A DNA stretch of 64,000 bases, from contig NZ_JACVEG010000001.1 of assembly GCF_014596725.1 (NCBI RefSeq), forward strand, positions 558,001-622,000, written 5' to 3'. The position numbers and the translations under genes were made by a program. Shown here in pieces: positions 44,103-53,876 of the stretch. A model generated the notes under the pieces. That model had not been told where the DNA came from and searched no databases. It worked only from the letters and a program-made list of their open reading frames with translations. How positions within the stretch are numbered: the stretch's first letter is position 1; the number at the start of each line of letters is the position of its first letter. The DNA comes from Vibrio sp. Y2-5 (GTDB lineage: Bacteria; Pseudomonadota; Gammaproteobacteria; Enterobacterales; Vibrionaceae).

Positions 44103-45041
44103 ATGGGAAAGTTAGTTGAAGGTGTCTGGCAAGATGTTTGGTACGACACGAAAAGCAATGACGGAAAATTCGTTCGCGAAGACGCAGGATTTCGCGATTG
44201 GATTGACAATCGTACTGACGCCAAGTTTTCACCCGAAGCTGGTCGTTATCATTTGTATGTCTCTTTGGCTTGCCCATGGGCGCACCGTACACTGATTTTT
44301 CGCGAGCTGAAGCAACTGCAAGACATTATCGATGTCACCATTGTTTGCCCAGATATGCTCCATGATGGTTGGAAGTTCGGCATTCCTGAACCTCTATTTG
44401 GACACACTAAACTTCATCAAATCTATACCCAAGCGAAACCAGACTATTCAGGCCGCGTTACTGTGCCAGTGTTATGGGACAAGAAACATCAAACCATCGT
44501 AAGTAACGAATCGTCTGAAATTATTCGCATGTTTAACCGTGCGTTTAATGAGTTAACAGATAATCACGTTGATTATTATCCAGACGCGCTACGCAATGTT
44601 ATCGATGAGTGGAATGACTATATCTATCCAAACATTAACAATGGCGTTTATCGCTGTGGTTTTGCAACTACTCAGGAAGCCTACGAAGAAGCGTATGAGT
44701 CTTTGTTTGAAGCATTAGACAAAGTGGATGCACATCTGGCTCATAATCGGTACCTAGCGGGCTCTAGCATCACAGAGGCAGACTGGCGTCTATTTACCAC
44801 GCTTATTCGCTTTGACTCAGTTTACGTTGGCCATTTTAAGTGCAACAAAAAGAGAATTGCAGACTACCCAAATTTGAACGGTTATTTGAAAGAGCTATAC
44901 CAAGTTCCGGGAATAAAAGAGACCACTGACTTTTACCATATCAAGCGGCACTATTACTTCAGTCATACCAATATTAATCCGACCCAAATCGTTCCGGTGG
45001 GGCCAGAATTGGATTTAGAGTCTCCTCATTGTAGAGGATAA
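44103..45041 (+). CDS. yqjG: Glutathionyl-hydroquinone reductase (YqjG/ECM4 family)
   Basis: A 312-residue cytoplasmic glutathione transferase of the Xi class, which reduces glutathionyl-hydroquinones to free hydroquinone. The catalytic Cys is C57 in SLACPWAHRT. The C-terminal helical domain includes EADWRLFTTLIRFD. AAGGGG lies six bases before the ATG, and a TATAAT box is seen at 44061-44066. It is a single gene with its own terminator. Confidence 0.92.
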   Translation: MGKLVEGVWQDVWYDTKSNDGKFVREDAGFRDWIDNRTDAKFSPEAGRYHLYVSLACPWAHRTLIFRELKQLQDIIDVTIVCPDMLHDGWKFGIPEPLFGHTKLHQIYTQAKPDYSGRVTVPVLWDKKHQTIVSNESSEIIRMFNRAFNELTDNHVDYYPDALRNVIDEWNDYIYPNINNGVYRCGFATTQEAYEEAYESLFEALDKVDAHLAHNRYLAGSSITEADWRLFTTLIRFDSVYVGHFKCNKKRIADYPNLNGYLKELYQVPGIKETTDFYHIKRHYYFSHTNINPTQIVPVGPELDLESPHCRG

Positions 45042-45045
45042 AGAA

Positions 45046-45070
45046 AAAGCGCATCAAGGTGATGCGCTTT
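45046..45070. terminator. Bidirectional terminator between yqjG and fadL-like gene
   Basis: AAAGCGCATC / GATGCGCTTT perfect 10-base stem with a 5-base loop, with A/T tracts on both sides. It serves the two convergent genes. Confidence 0.88.
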
Positions 45071-45090
45071 ATAAAATCTATAGAAGTGGT

Positions 45091-46200
45091 TTAATGACCA
45101 GACCAAGTATAAGTTGTCGTTAAGAAGTATAAGGTTGGGTCATTGAAACTGCCTTGACCATATGCACCGAATTCAGCGGCGTTAACTTTTGAATCATCAA
45201 TCAGTGCTACCTCAAATGCTAAACCGATTGTGCTTCCATTACTGAGTGTGTATTCAGCTCCAGTACCAATTCGCCACGCATCACCCGTTGGGACTGTAAA
45301 GTCACCCGCAGATTGGTTCTTATACATGCCAGAGTCAAAGGCAACACCTGCGTTCCAAACCAATCTTTGGTTAATTTGGTAACGAGAGCCAACAGATAAA
45401 TGATAGGTATCTTCGGTTGGTGTGCCAGTAAGAGTATCGTATTCACTCCAGTCTTCCCATCCAAGATTCCCCATAATAGCTAGCTTATCGTTAAGCTGGT
45501 GGAAAGCACTGAAGACTAACGTTTGTGGTATCAGTGCTTTTTGAGTACCCATTGCGCCACCATCAAAACTGAGTTCAGTTTCAGAAGAGTAGCCAAGTCC
45601 CAGACGAGTATCGGCGTTTAGAGAATATAGTAAGCCCAATTTAGCGTTATAAGCGATGTCTGTATCATCTTCTTTTATGTCAGTACCCAAATTTGCATCA
45701 ATGTCAAACATGCCATACTGAATGCCAACTCCTGCGCCTACAGACCATTGGTCATTAATTTTGTAAGAAGCGGTTGGCTGAATGGTGAGAGCCTGTGTTA
45801 CAGCGGTTTTAATTGGAAAGTTGTCATATTCTAGCCCCAGACCATAAGTACCATATACACCTAAGCCTAATGTCACCTTGTCATTCATTTGCTGACTGTA
45901 GAATGCAGAGCCGAGTGGCACGAAACCGACGATGTTGCCAGCGCTATTGCCGTTATCCATTTGGTATTCTGTATCGCCATACAATGCCATTAAACCGCCT
46001 GTAAACGATTGCCCTTCGACATTTGATAAACCAGCAGGGTTAGCAGCCATAACCGATGCGTCTTGCGCGCGAGCGGCTTTACCTGCAGAAGTTAAACCAA
46101 CATCATTGGTACCAAGTTCGCTTAACAAAACACCAGCGGAGTATGCGGAAGTGCTCGCTAGAATTGTGCTAGCGATGAGGGGTTTTTTCAGTAGATTCAT
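45091..46200 (-). CDS. FadL/OmpP1-family outer membrane protein
   Basis: A 369-residue beta-barrel transporter for hydrophobic compounds such as fatty acids. The signal peptide is cleaved near AYSA-GVLL. The FadL N-terminal hatch region is present (LGTNDVGLTSAGKAARAQDA with ASVMAANPAGLS), followed by alternating amphipathic strands. The last strand (YFLTTTYTW) is followed by S-G-H rather than ending on an aromatic residue. It is shorter than E. coli FadL (about 420 mature residues), so its substrate may differ. Confidence 0.88.
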   Translation of the reverse strand: MNLLKKPLIASTILASTSAYSAGVLLSELGTNDVGLTSAGKAARAQDASVMAANPAGLSNVEGQSFTGGLMALYGDTEYQMDNGNSAGNIVGFVPLGSAFYSQQMNDKVTLGLGVYGTYGLGLEYDNFPIKTAVTQALTIQPTASYKINDQWSVGAGVGIQYGMFDIDANLGTDIKEDDTDIAYNAKLGLLYSLNADTRLGLGYSSETELSFDGGAMGTQKALIPQTLVFSAFHQLNDKLAIMGNLGWEDWSEYDTLTGTPTEDTYHLSVGSRYQINQRLVWNAGVAFDSGMYKNQSAGDFTVPTGDAWRIGTGAEYTLSNGSTIGLAFEVALIDDSKVNAAEFGAYGQGSFNDPTLYFLTTTYTWSGH

Positions 46201-46322
46201 GTTATTAGACTTATAAAGTGGAAAATTAGTAGCCGTAGTATTCTATTGAGCGTGGCTTGGTAGATATGTAGGAATTTACGACAAACACTTGTTGGAAGGG
46301 ATTAAACTTTGTTAAGAATAAA

Positions 46323-46350
46323 AAAAGCCGCAACCTAAGTTGCGGCTTTT
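46323..46350 (-). terminator. Terminator of the ackA-pta operon
   Basis: AAAAGCCGCAAC / GTTGCGGCTTTT perfect 12-base stem with a CTAA loop. On the minus strand a T run follows (TTTTTTTATTC). Confidence 0.92.
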
Positions 46351-46381
46351 ACAAATAATATCCAGGAGACCTAAGTGAAGA

Positions 46382-48526
46382 CTATTTTGCTTCTTGGTCT
46401 GCTTGGATAGCGGTAAGAGCAATCGTGTACACGATATCGTCAACTAACGCACCACGCGAAAGGTCGTTAACTGGCTTACGCATACCCTGTAGCATAGGAC
46501 CGATTGATACAAGATCTGCAGAACGTTGTACGGCTTTGTAAGTCGTATTACCAGTGTTTAGGTCTGGGAATACGAATACTGTCGCTTTACCTGCAACTGG
46601 AGAGTTAGGAGCTTTAGACGCTGCTACGTTTTCCATGATTGCTGCATCGTATTGTAGAGGACCGTCGATCATAAGATCTGGGCGTTTCTCTTGAGCAATA
46701 CGAGTTGCTTCACGTACTTTATCAACGTCTGCACCTTTACCAGATTCACCAGTAGAGTAGGAGATCATTGCTACGCGTGGGTCGATACCGAATGCTGCAG
46801 CAGAGTCAGCAGATTGGATAGCGATTTCAGCAAGTTGTTCTGCTGTTGGATCTGGGTTGATTGCACAGTCACCGTATACCAATACTTGATCAGGCAGAAG
46901 CATGAAGAAGATTGAAGAAACGATAGACGCATTTGGTGCAGTCTTGATGATTTGGAACGGAGGTACGATAGTGTTCGCAGTTGTGTGAACGGCGCCAGAC
47001 ACTAGGCCGTCAACTTCGTCCGCTTCAAGCATCATTGTGCCTAGGAAAACCGAATCTTCTAGCTTTTCACGAGCTACAACTTCAGTCATGCCTTTCGCGC
47101 CACGTAGTTCAACTAAACGAGCAACGTAGTTTTCACGAACTGAATCCGCATCGATGATTTCAACGCCAGCACCTAGCTCAACACCTTGTTGTGCAGCAAC
47201 GCGACGAATTTCGTCTGGGTTACCTAAAAGTACACACGTTGCGATACCGCGCTCAGCACAGATAGCTGCCGCTTTTACTGTACGTGGCTCATCACCTTCA
47301 GGAAGAACGATACGTTTACCTGCGCGACGAGCAAATTCAGTTAGCTGGTAACGGAATGCTGGTGGGCTTAGACGACGGATGCCTTGAGTGCCTTCAGATA
47401 GAGAATCAATCCAAGGGCCATCAATGTGGCTTGCTACGTGTTCGCTGATGAACTCGATACGCTCTTTATCGTCAGCAGGTACTTCTAGGCTGAAGCTTTG
47501 AAGATTCAGTGAAGTCTGCCAAGTGTTACCTTGCGCTTTGAAAATTGGTAAGCCAGAGTCAAATGCTGGTTTACATAGGTCTACGATTTCCGATGGAATA
47601 TCGTAACCGCCAGTAAGCAGTACCGCACCGATCTCAACACCGTTCATTGCCGCAAGAGAAGCCGCAACGATAACGTCTGGACGGTCTGCAGAAGTTACTA
47701 GTAAAGAACCCGGTTTGAAGTGTTCAATCATGTGAGGGATTGAACGTGCACAGAACGTAATGCTCTTAATACGGCGAGTATTGATTTCACCAGCACTAAT
47801 GATTTCTGCATTTAGGTGCTTAGCCATATCCACTGCGCGAGTCGCGATCAATTCGATGTTCCATGGCACACAACCTAGAACACGGATAGGACTAGTATTG
47901 AAGATTTGCATTACTTCAAGATTTGTTTGAATCGCACTATCTGCGTCATCGAACATTTCTGAAAGGTCTGGACGAGTACGACCAGCTTCATCAACAGGAG
48001 CGTTAAGCTTGTTGATAATCACACCTTTAATGTTCTTGTTCTTAGTACCACCAAAGTTTGAACAAGCGATTTCAATGCGCTCTTTCAGCTGAGTTGGATT
48101 GTTAGTACCAGGCGTTGCAACGAAAACAATCTCTGCACCAAGAGTTGCTGCAATTTCAGCATTCACTTGGTTCGCAAATGGGTGTTTGCGAGTTGGAACA
48201 AGACCTTCAATCAGAGTAACTTCTGAATCGCTGTTGATTTGGTTATAACGCTCAACGATAGTCTCAAGCAGCTCGTCCATTTTCTCTGAGCCGATTAGAG
48301 TCTCAGCTGTAGACATTGGTAGCGGTTCAGCAATTTTTATATCGCTGTTACGACCGATGATGGTTGAAGTTAGATCTGGCTGATCTTCACCACTGCGTGG
48401 CTGAGCAATAGGCTTGTAGAAAGAAACGTTTACGCCTTTACGCTCCATAGCGCGTAAAATACCCATGCTCGCACTGGTTAAACCCACGCCAGCACTGATA
48501 GGGATAAGCATAATAGTACGGGACAT
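46382..48526 (-). CDS. pta: Phosphate acetyltransferase Pta
   Basis: Interconverts acetyl-CoA and acetyl phosphate. It has 714 residues, the long enterobacterial-type form. An N-terminal P-loop-like BioD/DRTGG regulatory region ([13 protein letters not shown] at the start) occupies about 1-385, and the C-terminal catalytic PTA domain about 390-710, starting [21 protein letters not shown]. It follows ackA after 139 bases with a hairpin in the gap. With AckA it produces or recycles acetate and sets the acetyl-phosphate pool that can donate phosphate to response regulators. Confidence 0.96.
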   Translation of the reverse strand: MSRTIMLIPISAGVGLTSASMGILRAMERKGVNVSFYKPIAQPRSGEDQPDLTSTIIGRNSDIKIAEPLPMSTAETLIGSEKMDELLETIVERYNQINSDSEVTLIEGLVPTRKHPFANQVNAEIAATLGAEIVFVATPGTNNPTQLKERIEIACSNFGGTKNKNIKGVIINKLNAPVDEAGRTRPDLSEMFDDADSAIQTNLEVMQIFNTSPIRVLGCVPWNIELIATRAVDMAKHLNAEIISAGEINTRRIKSITFCARSIPHMIEHFKPGSLLVTSADRPDVIVAASLAAMNGVEIGAVLLTGGYDIPSEIVDLCKPAFDSGLPIFKAQGNTWQTSLNLQSFSLEVPADDKERIEFISEHVASHIDGPWIDSLSEGTQGIRRLSPPAFRYQLTEFARRAGKRIVLPEGDEPRTVKAAAICAERGIATCVLLGNPDEIRRVAAQQGVELGAGVEIIDADSVRENYVARLVELRGAKGMTEVVAREKLEDSVFLGTMMLEADEVDGLVSGAVHTTANTIVPPFQIIKTAPNASIVSSIFFMLLPDQVLVYGDCAINPDPTAEQLAEIAIQSADSAAAFGIDPRVAMISYSTGESGKGADVDKVREATRIAQEKRPDLMIDGPLQYDAAIMENVAASKAPNSPVAGKATVFVFPDLNTGNTTYKAVQRSADLVSIGPMLQGMRKPVNDLSRGALVDDIVYTIALTAIQADQEAK

Positions 48527-48633
48527 CTGTAAAGTACCTCAAACTATTGGATGCAATCTAAGAGATAGATTGGATTGAAATAAAGCCTAGCTAAAAATTC
48601 AAGAGTGAATATTAACGAAGCCCCTATAGAAAT

Positions 48634-48657
48634 CTGGCTAACCTTTAGGTTAGCCAG
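48634..48657 (-). other. Strong hairpin between ackA and pta
   Basis: CTGGCTAACC / GGTTAGCCAG is a perfect 10-base stem with a 4-base loop, 9 bases past the ackA stop. On the minus strand it is followed by ATTTCTATAGG, so the T tract is poor. It could partly terminate transcription or stabilise the ackA message. Confidence 0.65.
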
Positions 48658-48665
48658 TTAGAAAC

Positions 48666-49862
48666 TTAAAGACCTGTTAGAGTCGCGGTGTCTTCAGCAA
48701 TGACCAACTCTTCGTTGGTTGCGATAACCATTGCTGGTACGCGGCTTTGAGCTGTAGTGATAACGCCTTCGCCACCGAAACGTGCTTTCAGGTTTGCTTC
48801 ACTGTCTACTTCGATACCGAAGATAGCTAGACGGTTAAGAACCATTTCACGGATTGGTGCTGAGTTCTCACCGATACCGCCGGTGAATACGATAGCGTCT
48901 AGACGACCTTCCATGCTTGCAGTGTAACCAGCAACGTACTTCGCTAGACGGTGACAGAATACATCCATCGCACGAGTCGCTTCTTCTTTAGTACCGTAGT
49001 TGTCTTCAACAAAGCGGCAATCAGATGTCACACCAGTTAGGCCAAGTAAGCCAGATTCTTTTGTGAACATGGTATTGATTTCTGCCACGCTCATGTCAAG
49101 TTTATCGTGTAGGAAGAACACTACTGCAGGATCTAAGTCACCACAACGAGTGCCCATTACCAGACCTTCAAGTGGAGTCAGACCCATAGAAGTGTCTACT
49201 GACTGACCGTTCTTGATTGCACAAACTGAAGCACCGTTGCCTAGGTGGCAGTTGATGATGTTCAGTTCGCTTGCAGGCTTACCCAGACGCTCAGCTGCTT
49301 CACGAGCAATGAAACGATGAGATGTGCCGTGTGCGCCGTAGCGACGGATACCGTGATCAGTGTAAAGGTTATATGGCAGTGCATACAGGTACGCTTCTGC
49401 TGGCATGGTTTGATGGAACGCAGTGTCGAATACAACAACGTTTTGAAGCTCTGGGAACGCTTTTTGCGCTGCACGAATACCGATCACGTGAGCTGGGTTG
49501 TGCAGAGGTGCAAAGATAGCTGCTTCTTCAATTCCCTTGATAGTTGCTTCATCAACCAACATAGAATGTGTAAATTGCTCACCGCCGTGTACAACACGGT
49601 GACCGATGGCTTTCAGTTGCTCTGCCAGTTCTGGCTTAGAAGCAAGAATAGTTTCAACGATGAAAGTCAGAGCTTCATCGTGTGCAGCGCCTTCACCCAA
49701 TTGTGCCTCGTGCTTACCATCAAGTTTCCACTTGATTCGTGCTTCTGGAAGGTGTAGACATTCAGCAAGGCCTGAAAGGAATTCGTCGCCATTTTGTGCA
49801 TCGACAATAGCGAACTTCAGTGAAGAACTACCGCAGTTTAAAACTAAAACTAGCTTAGACAT
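48666..49862 (-). CDS. ackA: Acetate kinase AckA
   Basis: Converts acetyl phosphate and ADP to acetate and ATP. It has 398 residues, in the ASKHA fold. The N-terminal signature [14 protein letters not shown] is at about 5-18, with [13 protein letters not shown] and the phosphate-loop [12 protein letters not shown], then TGGIGENS near the C-terminus. It is first in the ackA-pta operon and divergent from yfbV. Confidence 0.96.
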   Translation of the reverse strand: MSKLVLVLNCGSSSLKFAIVDAQNGDEFLSGLAECLHLPEARIKWKLDGKHEAQLGEGAAHDEALTFIVETILASKPELAEQLKAIGHRVVHGGEQFTHSMLVDEATIKGIEEAAIFAPLHNPAHVIGIRAAQKAFPELQNVVVFDTAFHQTMPAEAYLYALPYNLYTDHGIRRYGAHGTSHRFIAREAAERLGKPASELNIINCHLGNGASVCAIKNGQSVDTSMGLTPLEGLVMGTRCGDLDPAVVFFLHDKLDMSVAEINTMFTKESGLLGLTGVTSDCRFVEDNYGTKEEATRAMDVFCHRLAKYVAGYTASMEGRLDAIVFTGGIGENSAPIREMVLNRLAIFGIEVDSEANLKARFGGEGVITTAQSRVPAMVIATNEELVIAEDTATLTGL

Positions 49863-50220
49863 GTGTGACTACCTGTAATAATCGGTTAGGACAAAATCAA
49901 TGACAAGAATAGTAGATGCATAAGCAATTGGTACTAATCTTAATCAATAAAGCTTTAACTTCCTTATCAAGAGACGAGACTTCGTCATTGAAATCGTCTG
50001 CTGCTTTCCTTGCAGATTAGTCTTAAAGTTGCCTAAATTGTAAATAAGGGCAACAATGAGATTGAGAGTCCGCAAAGGATAGCGATAATGGGGTAATATA
50101 ACAAAAAAAATTTGAAACAATATTAGCTTTTATCAAATTTTTACGTTATTCGTTGAACTATTCAACTATTTTTTAGCGAATTCGCCCGCAAGAGGCGATA
50201 ACTGAGAGTGAGGAAGTGGT
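49863..50220. promoter_or_regulatory. ackA / yfbV divergent intergenic region
   Basis: No gene is seen in this 358-base gap. It holds an AT-rich inverted repeat AAATTTGA (50108-50115) / TCAAATTT (50133-50140), which lies before yfbV and could be a regulator site or a promoter feature. I did not find a convincing FNR, ArcA or CRP site. Confidence 0.45.
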
Positions 50221-50673
50221 ATGAGTAATCGTGTCGGAATCATCCACAGCTTGAAAGACGGTCAAAAGTACATGCAAGTTTGGCCCATGAGGAAGGAGCT
50301 GAATTTGCTTTTTCCAGAATCGCGAATCATTAAAGCGACGCGTTTTGGTATCAAAGTGATGCCTGCTGTTGCTGCTATTAGCGTGTTAACTCAAATGAGT
50401 TTTCAAAATGTTCAAGCTATGCCACAAGCGGTTGTCGTTGCTTTATTTGCTATCAGCTTACCGTTGCAAGGTATGTGGTGGTTAGGTAACAGAGCGAATA
50501 CACAGTTACCTCCAGCGCTTGCAGGTTGGTATCGCGAAATTCATGCAAAAATTGTTGAAACAGGTTCTGCTCTCGAACCGATAAAATCCAAGCCTAGATA
50601 CAAAGAGCTGGCTATGGTACTGAATCGTGCATTCCGTCAGCTTGACAAAACCGCTTTAGAACGCTGGTTTTAA
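50221..50673 (+). CDS. yfbV: UPF0208 membrane protein YfbV
   Basis: A 150-residue membrane protein of the DUF412/UPF0208 family with two hydrophobic helices at about 42-63 and 67-90. The family start ([19 protein letters not shown]) is well kept. E. coli YfbV has been linked to insulating the Ter macrodomain. Its place beside ackA is conserved. Confidence 0.92.
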   Translation: MSNRVGIIHSLKDGQKYMQVWPMRKELNLLFPESRIIKATRFGIKVMPAVAAISVLTQMSFQNVQAMPQAVVVALFAISLPLQGMWWLGNRANTQLPPALAGWYREIHAKIVETGSALEPIKSKPRYKELAMVLNRAFRQLDKTALERWF

Positions 50674-50976
50674 CTAAACGAATTTTTAAGGCTCTAATCC
50701 ATCGATTGGGGCCTTTTCGTTTTCCGATATGAAGCTATCTTCACTGCTATTGTAATGGCTTTCTGTTGAGTAAAAAATAGTCGTTATTTGCCTTCTTTTG
50801 ACCACTTCACTCAAGATCCTGTTTCTTCCTCTCTTTTTGTTATTTCGCTGTTAAATGTTTCTTCCCTTTCCTCATAGTTACTGGTAATAATGTCCATAAG
50901 TGCATGCTAATTGCACAATAACTAAAAAACATTACACAACATCATATTACTATATGCTTTAAATCAAGGAGTTAAG
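50674..50976 (+). other. yfbV terminator and upstream region of the ABC importer
   Basis: A terminator stem, AAGGCTCTAATC / GATTGGGGCCTT (with G-U pairs), followed by TTCGTTTT, lies at about 50688-50723. The other 250 bases hold the importer promoter. A short inverted repeat GTGCA / TGCAC is seen at 50900-50916. Nothing else was recognised. Confidence 0.6.
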
Positions 50977-51942
50977 ATGAAAGCAAGCAAGGTCATTGCT
51001 ACCGCCGTTCTAGCCGGAGCTGCATTACTTTCTTCCCACAGCATTATGGCTAAAACCGCTAAAGTTGCGGTTTCACAGATCGTAGAACACCCAGCACTCG
51101 ATGCAACACGTCAAGGTCTACTTGATGGCCTGAAAGCTAAAGGCTATGAAGAAGGCAAAAACCTAGAGTTTGACTTCAAAACAGCACAAGGTAACCCAGC
51201 TATTGCTGTGCAAATTGCACGTCAATTTGTGGGTGAAAACCCAGATGTATTGGTCGGTATTGCAACACCTACGGCACAAGCTCTAGTGTCTGCGACTAAA
51301 AATATTCCAGTTGTATTTACTGCGGTAACTGACCCAGTAGGTGCAAAGCTGGTAGCGTCAATGGAACAACCCGGTAAAAACGTTACAGGTCTTTCAGACC
51401 TTTCTCCTGTTGAACAACACGTAGAGTTGATTAAAGAAATCATGCCAAACGTGAAATCAATTGGTGTGGTTTACAACCCGGGTGAAGCAAACGCTGTAAG
51501 CTTGATGGAGTTACTAAAAGCAGCTACGAAGAAAAACGGTATTACTCTGGTTGAAGCAACTGCTCTGAAAAGTGCAGATGTACAGTCTGCGACACAAGCA
51601 ATCTCTGCAAAATCAGACGTTATTTACGCTCTGATTGACAACACTGTTGCGAGTGCAATTGAAGGTATGATCGTTGCTGCAAATCAAGCTAAGACACCTG
51701 TTTTTGGCGCGGCTACTTCTTATGTAGAGCGTGGTGCAGTTGCTAGCCTTGGCTTCGACTACTACCAAATCGGCGTTCAAACAGCGGATTACGTAGCCGC
51801 TATTTTGGAAGGTGCAGCTCCTGGTTCTTTGGATGTTAAAGTTGCTAAAGGTTCTGATTTAGTGATTAACAAGACTGCGGCTGAAAAGCTAGGTCTAGTA
51901 ATTCCTAAGTCCGTAATGGATCGCGCAACAAGCGTTAAATAG
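50977..51942 (+). CDS. ABC transporter substrate-binding protein (TrpX/COG2984 type)
   Basis: A periplasmic binding protein, 321 residues, with a signal peptide ending near SIMA-KTA and a LivK-like two-lobed fold of the COG2984 family. Related Gram-positive TrpX binds tryptophan, but the ligand of the Vibrio protein is not fixed by sequence. It is first of three genes forming one importer. GGAG lies about six bases before the ATG. Confidence 0.86.
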   Translation: MKASKVIATAVLAGAALLSSHSIMAKTAKVAVSQIVEHPALDATRQGLLDGLKAKGYEEGKNLEFDFKTAQGNPAIAVQIARQFVGENPDVLVGIATPTAQALVSATKNIPVVFTAVTDPVGAKLVASMEQPGKNVTGLSDLSPVEQHVELIKEIMPNVKSIGVVYNPGEANAVSLMELLKAATKKNGITLVEATALKSADVQSATQAISAKSDVIYALIDNTVASAIEGMIVAANQAKTPVFGAATSYVERGAVASLGFDYYQIGVQTADYVAAILEGAAPGSLDVKVAKGSDLVINKTAAEKLGLVIPKSVMDRATSVK

Positions 51943-52006
51943 AACCATTGTTAAAAGAGTTGGCGTAGTAGTACGCCAACTTGATTAAGCAGAGAAGGGA
52001 GTTTGT

Positions 52007-52951
52007 ATGTCTGCTTTTGCCTTTTTTGGCGCCTTAGAGGTTGGCCTTATCTACGGTCTGGTAGCACTGGGTGTTTACCTGACTTTCCGAGTTCTTGATT
52101 TTCCAGATTTGAGTGTTGATGGTAGTTTCCCTATGGGTGCTGCTGTTGCTGCAACCGCGATTGTTTCTGGTATCGACCCATGGATTGCTACAGGGTTAGC
52201 TATCATTGCTGGTGCGGCAACGGGGTGGGTAACGGCGTTTTTAACGGTTCGTTGCGGAATTCTTCATCTATTAGCATCAATCCTTACTATGATTGCTGCG
52301 TTCTCAATTAACATCCGAATTATGGGACGTCCTAACTTAGCTCTGCTAGGTGAAGATACGATCCTGACACCATTTGAATCGATGGGCGATCCAATGCTCA
52401 TTCGTCCTTTGATTGTAGCGGTACTAGTACTTATTTCTGCTCTGTTCGTTGTTCGTCTACTGAACAGTGATTTCGGTTTGGGGCTTCGCGCCACTGGCGT
52501 AAATGCTCGAATGGTTGCAGCGCAAGGCGCGAGCACGGCATTTTATACTTACTTTTGCTTAGCGCTTTCAAATGGCTTTGTAGGCTTCGCTGGTGCTTTG
52601 TTTGCACAAACCAACAGCTTTGCCGACGTAACTTCCGGCGTGGGTACTATCGTAGTAGGTTTGGCCGCTGTAATTCTAGGTCAAACACTGATTCCTGGTC
52701 GTAAAATTTGGGTGGCTGTCACTGCAGTTATTGTGGGTTCAGTTCTTTATCGTTTAGCGGTGGCATTTGCATTGAGTTCGGGAATGTTTGGTTTACAGGC
52801 ATCGGATTTAAACCTTGTGACTGCTGTACTGGTTGCTCTGGCGTTAATCATGCCGAGAATGAAAAGGAATCGAAAACCAAAAAAGGGTAGTGAGCCTGCT
52901 AAGAAGTCAGTGGTATCTAAGCAGGTTAAGTCGTCAGGAGAAGTATTATGA
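52007..52951 (+). CDS. ABC transporter permease, BPD_transp_2 (TrpY-like)
   Basis: A 314-residue permease with about eight to nine hydrophobic helices, of the branched-chain amino acid/ribose permease superfamily. It shows FSINIRIMGRPNLALLG and a C-terminal basic tail (KRNRKPKKGS). It overlaps the ATPase gene by ATGA. Confidence 0.86.
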   Translation: MSAFAFFGALEVGLIYGLVALGVYLTFRVLDFPDLSVDGSFPMGAAVAATAIVSGIDPWIATGLAIIAGAATGWVTAFLTVRCGILHLLASILTMIAAFSINIRIMGRPNLALLGEDTILTPFESMGDPMLIRPLIVAVLVLISALFVVRLLNSDFGLGLRATGVNARMVAAQGASTAFYTYFCLALSNGFVGFAGALFAQTNSFADVTSGVGTIVVGLAAVILGQTLIPGRKIWVAVTAVIVGSVLYRLAVAFALSSGMFGLQASDLNLVTAVLVALALIMPRMKRNRKPKKGSEPAKKSVVSKQVKSSGEVL

Positions 52952-53742
52952 TCCATTTAGAAGATATTCAAGTTACGTTTAATCCTGGCACTATCCTTGA
53001 GAACCGTGCGTTAAGAGGTGTAGATCTGAAAGTGCCAGAACACCAATTTCTTACGGTTATCGGCTCAAATGGTGCGGGTAAATCAACACTACTAGGTGCG
53101 GTAACCGGTGAAACGCCTATGGTTGGTGGTAAGGTCAATATCGATGATATTGATGTGACTCGCCGTAGCGTGGACCAACGTGCTAGTTTGTGTGCTCGTG
53201 TGTTTCAAGACCCGTTAGCGGGCACTTGCGGTGCGTTAACCATTGAAGAGAATATGGCGCTTGCCTATATGCGTGGCAAACGCCGTGGTTGGAAGCACTC
53301 GCTTTCTACCAATCGCCGCAAACTGTTTCAGGAGCGAATCAGTATCCTTGGTTTAGGTTTGGAAGACCGTCTTGGAGACAACATAGGATTATTGTCTGGT
53401 GGTCAACGTCAGGCTGTAAGTCTGGTGATGGCAACACTTTCAGACAGTAAGTTATTACTACTTGATGAACATACTGCGGCTCTAGATCCTCGCATGGCTG
53501 CTTTCATTATTGATTTGACTAAAAAAATCGTTAAAGAGTTTAACCTCACGGTAATGATGGTGACTCACTCAATGAAAGATGCGTTAGCGTGTGGTGATAG
53601 AACAGTAATGTTGCACCAAGGCGAAATCGTGTTGGATGTGTCCGGTGAGCAGCGCGCAAGTATGCAAGTGCCTGACCTTCTAGAAATGTTCTCTAAAGTT
53701 CGCGGTGAAGAACTGTCTGACGATAGCTTGCTACTGAACTAA
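52948..53742 (+). CDS. ABC transporter ATP-binding protein (TrpZ-like)
   Basis: A 264-residue ATPase. Walker A is GSNGAGKST (about 38-46), the signature LLSGGQRQA, Walker B LLLLDEHTAALDP and the switch His is in VTHSMKD. In Walker B the usual Pro after Glu is His (DEHTAALD), as in LivF/LivG-like and COG1101 proteins. It is last of the importer operon. Confidence 0.88.
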   Translation: MIHLEDIQVTFNPGTILENRALRGVDLKVPEHQFLTVIGSNGAGKSTLLGAVTGETPMVGGKVNIDDIDVTRRSVDQRASLCARVFQDPLAGTCGALTIEENMALAYMRGKRRGWKHSLSTNRRKLFQERISILGLGLEDRLGDNIGLLSGGQRQAVSLVMATLSDSKLLLLDEHTAALDPRMAAFIIDLTKKIVKEFNLTVMMVTHSMKDALACGDRTVMLHQGEIVLDVSGEQRASMQVPDLLEMFSKVRGEELSDDSLLLN

Positions 53743-53768
53743 CTTTTCGTTCTCATCCTACTAAACGT

Positions 53769-53825
53769 GATCCTCTTTGCACTATGCGTAAATCGCAAAC
53801 TGTGTAAGGAGGATTTTTCTTTTTA
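53769..53825 (+). terminator. Terminator of the ABC importer operon
   Basis: A long imperfect stem with ends ATCCTC / GGAGGAT and inner TATGCG / CGCAAA pairing, followed by TTTTTCTTTTT. The stem has several wobbles and a bulge. Confidence 0.6.
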
Positions 53826-53876
53826 AACAACGAGGTAAGTTAACAGGCAACAGGAATCATATATCAGGGGAACAGC

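Noticed and set aside
49245..49757. 170-codon plus-strand open frame opposite ackA
   Set aside because: It lies wholly antisense to a certain gene, has no ribosome site and a Cys-rich, non-protein-like composition.
50108..50140. AAATTTGA / TCAAATTT repeat as an FNR site
   Set aside because: The halves are 17 bases apart, not the four of TTGAT-N4-ATCAA, so it was kept only as an inverted repeat.
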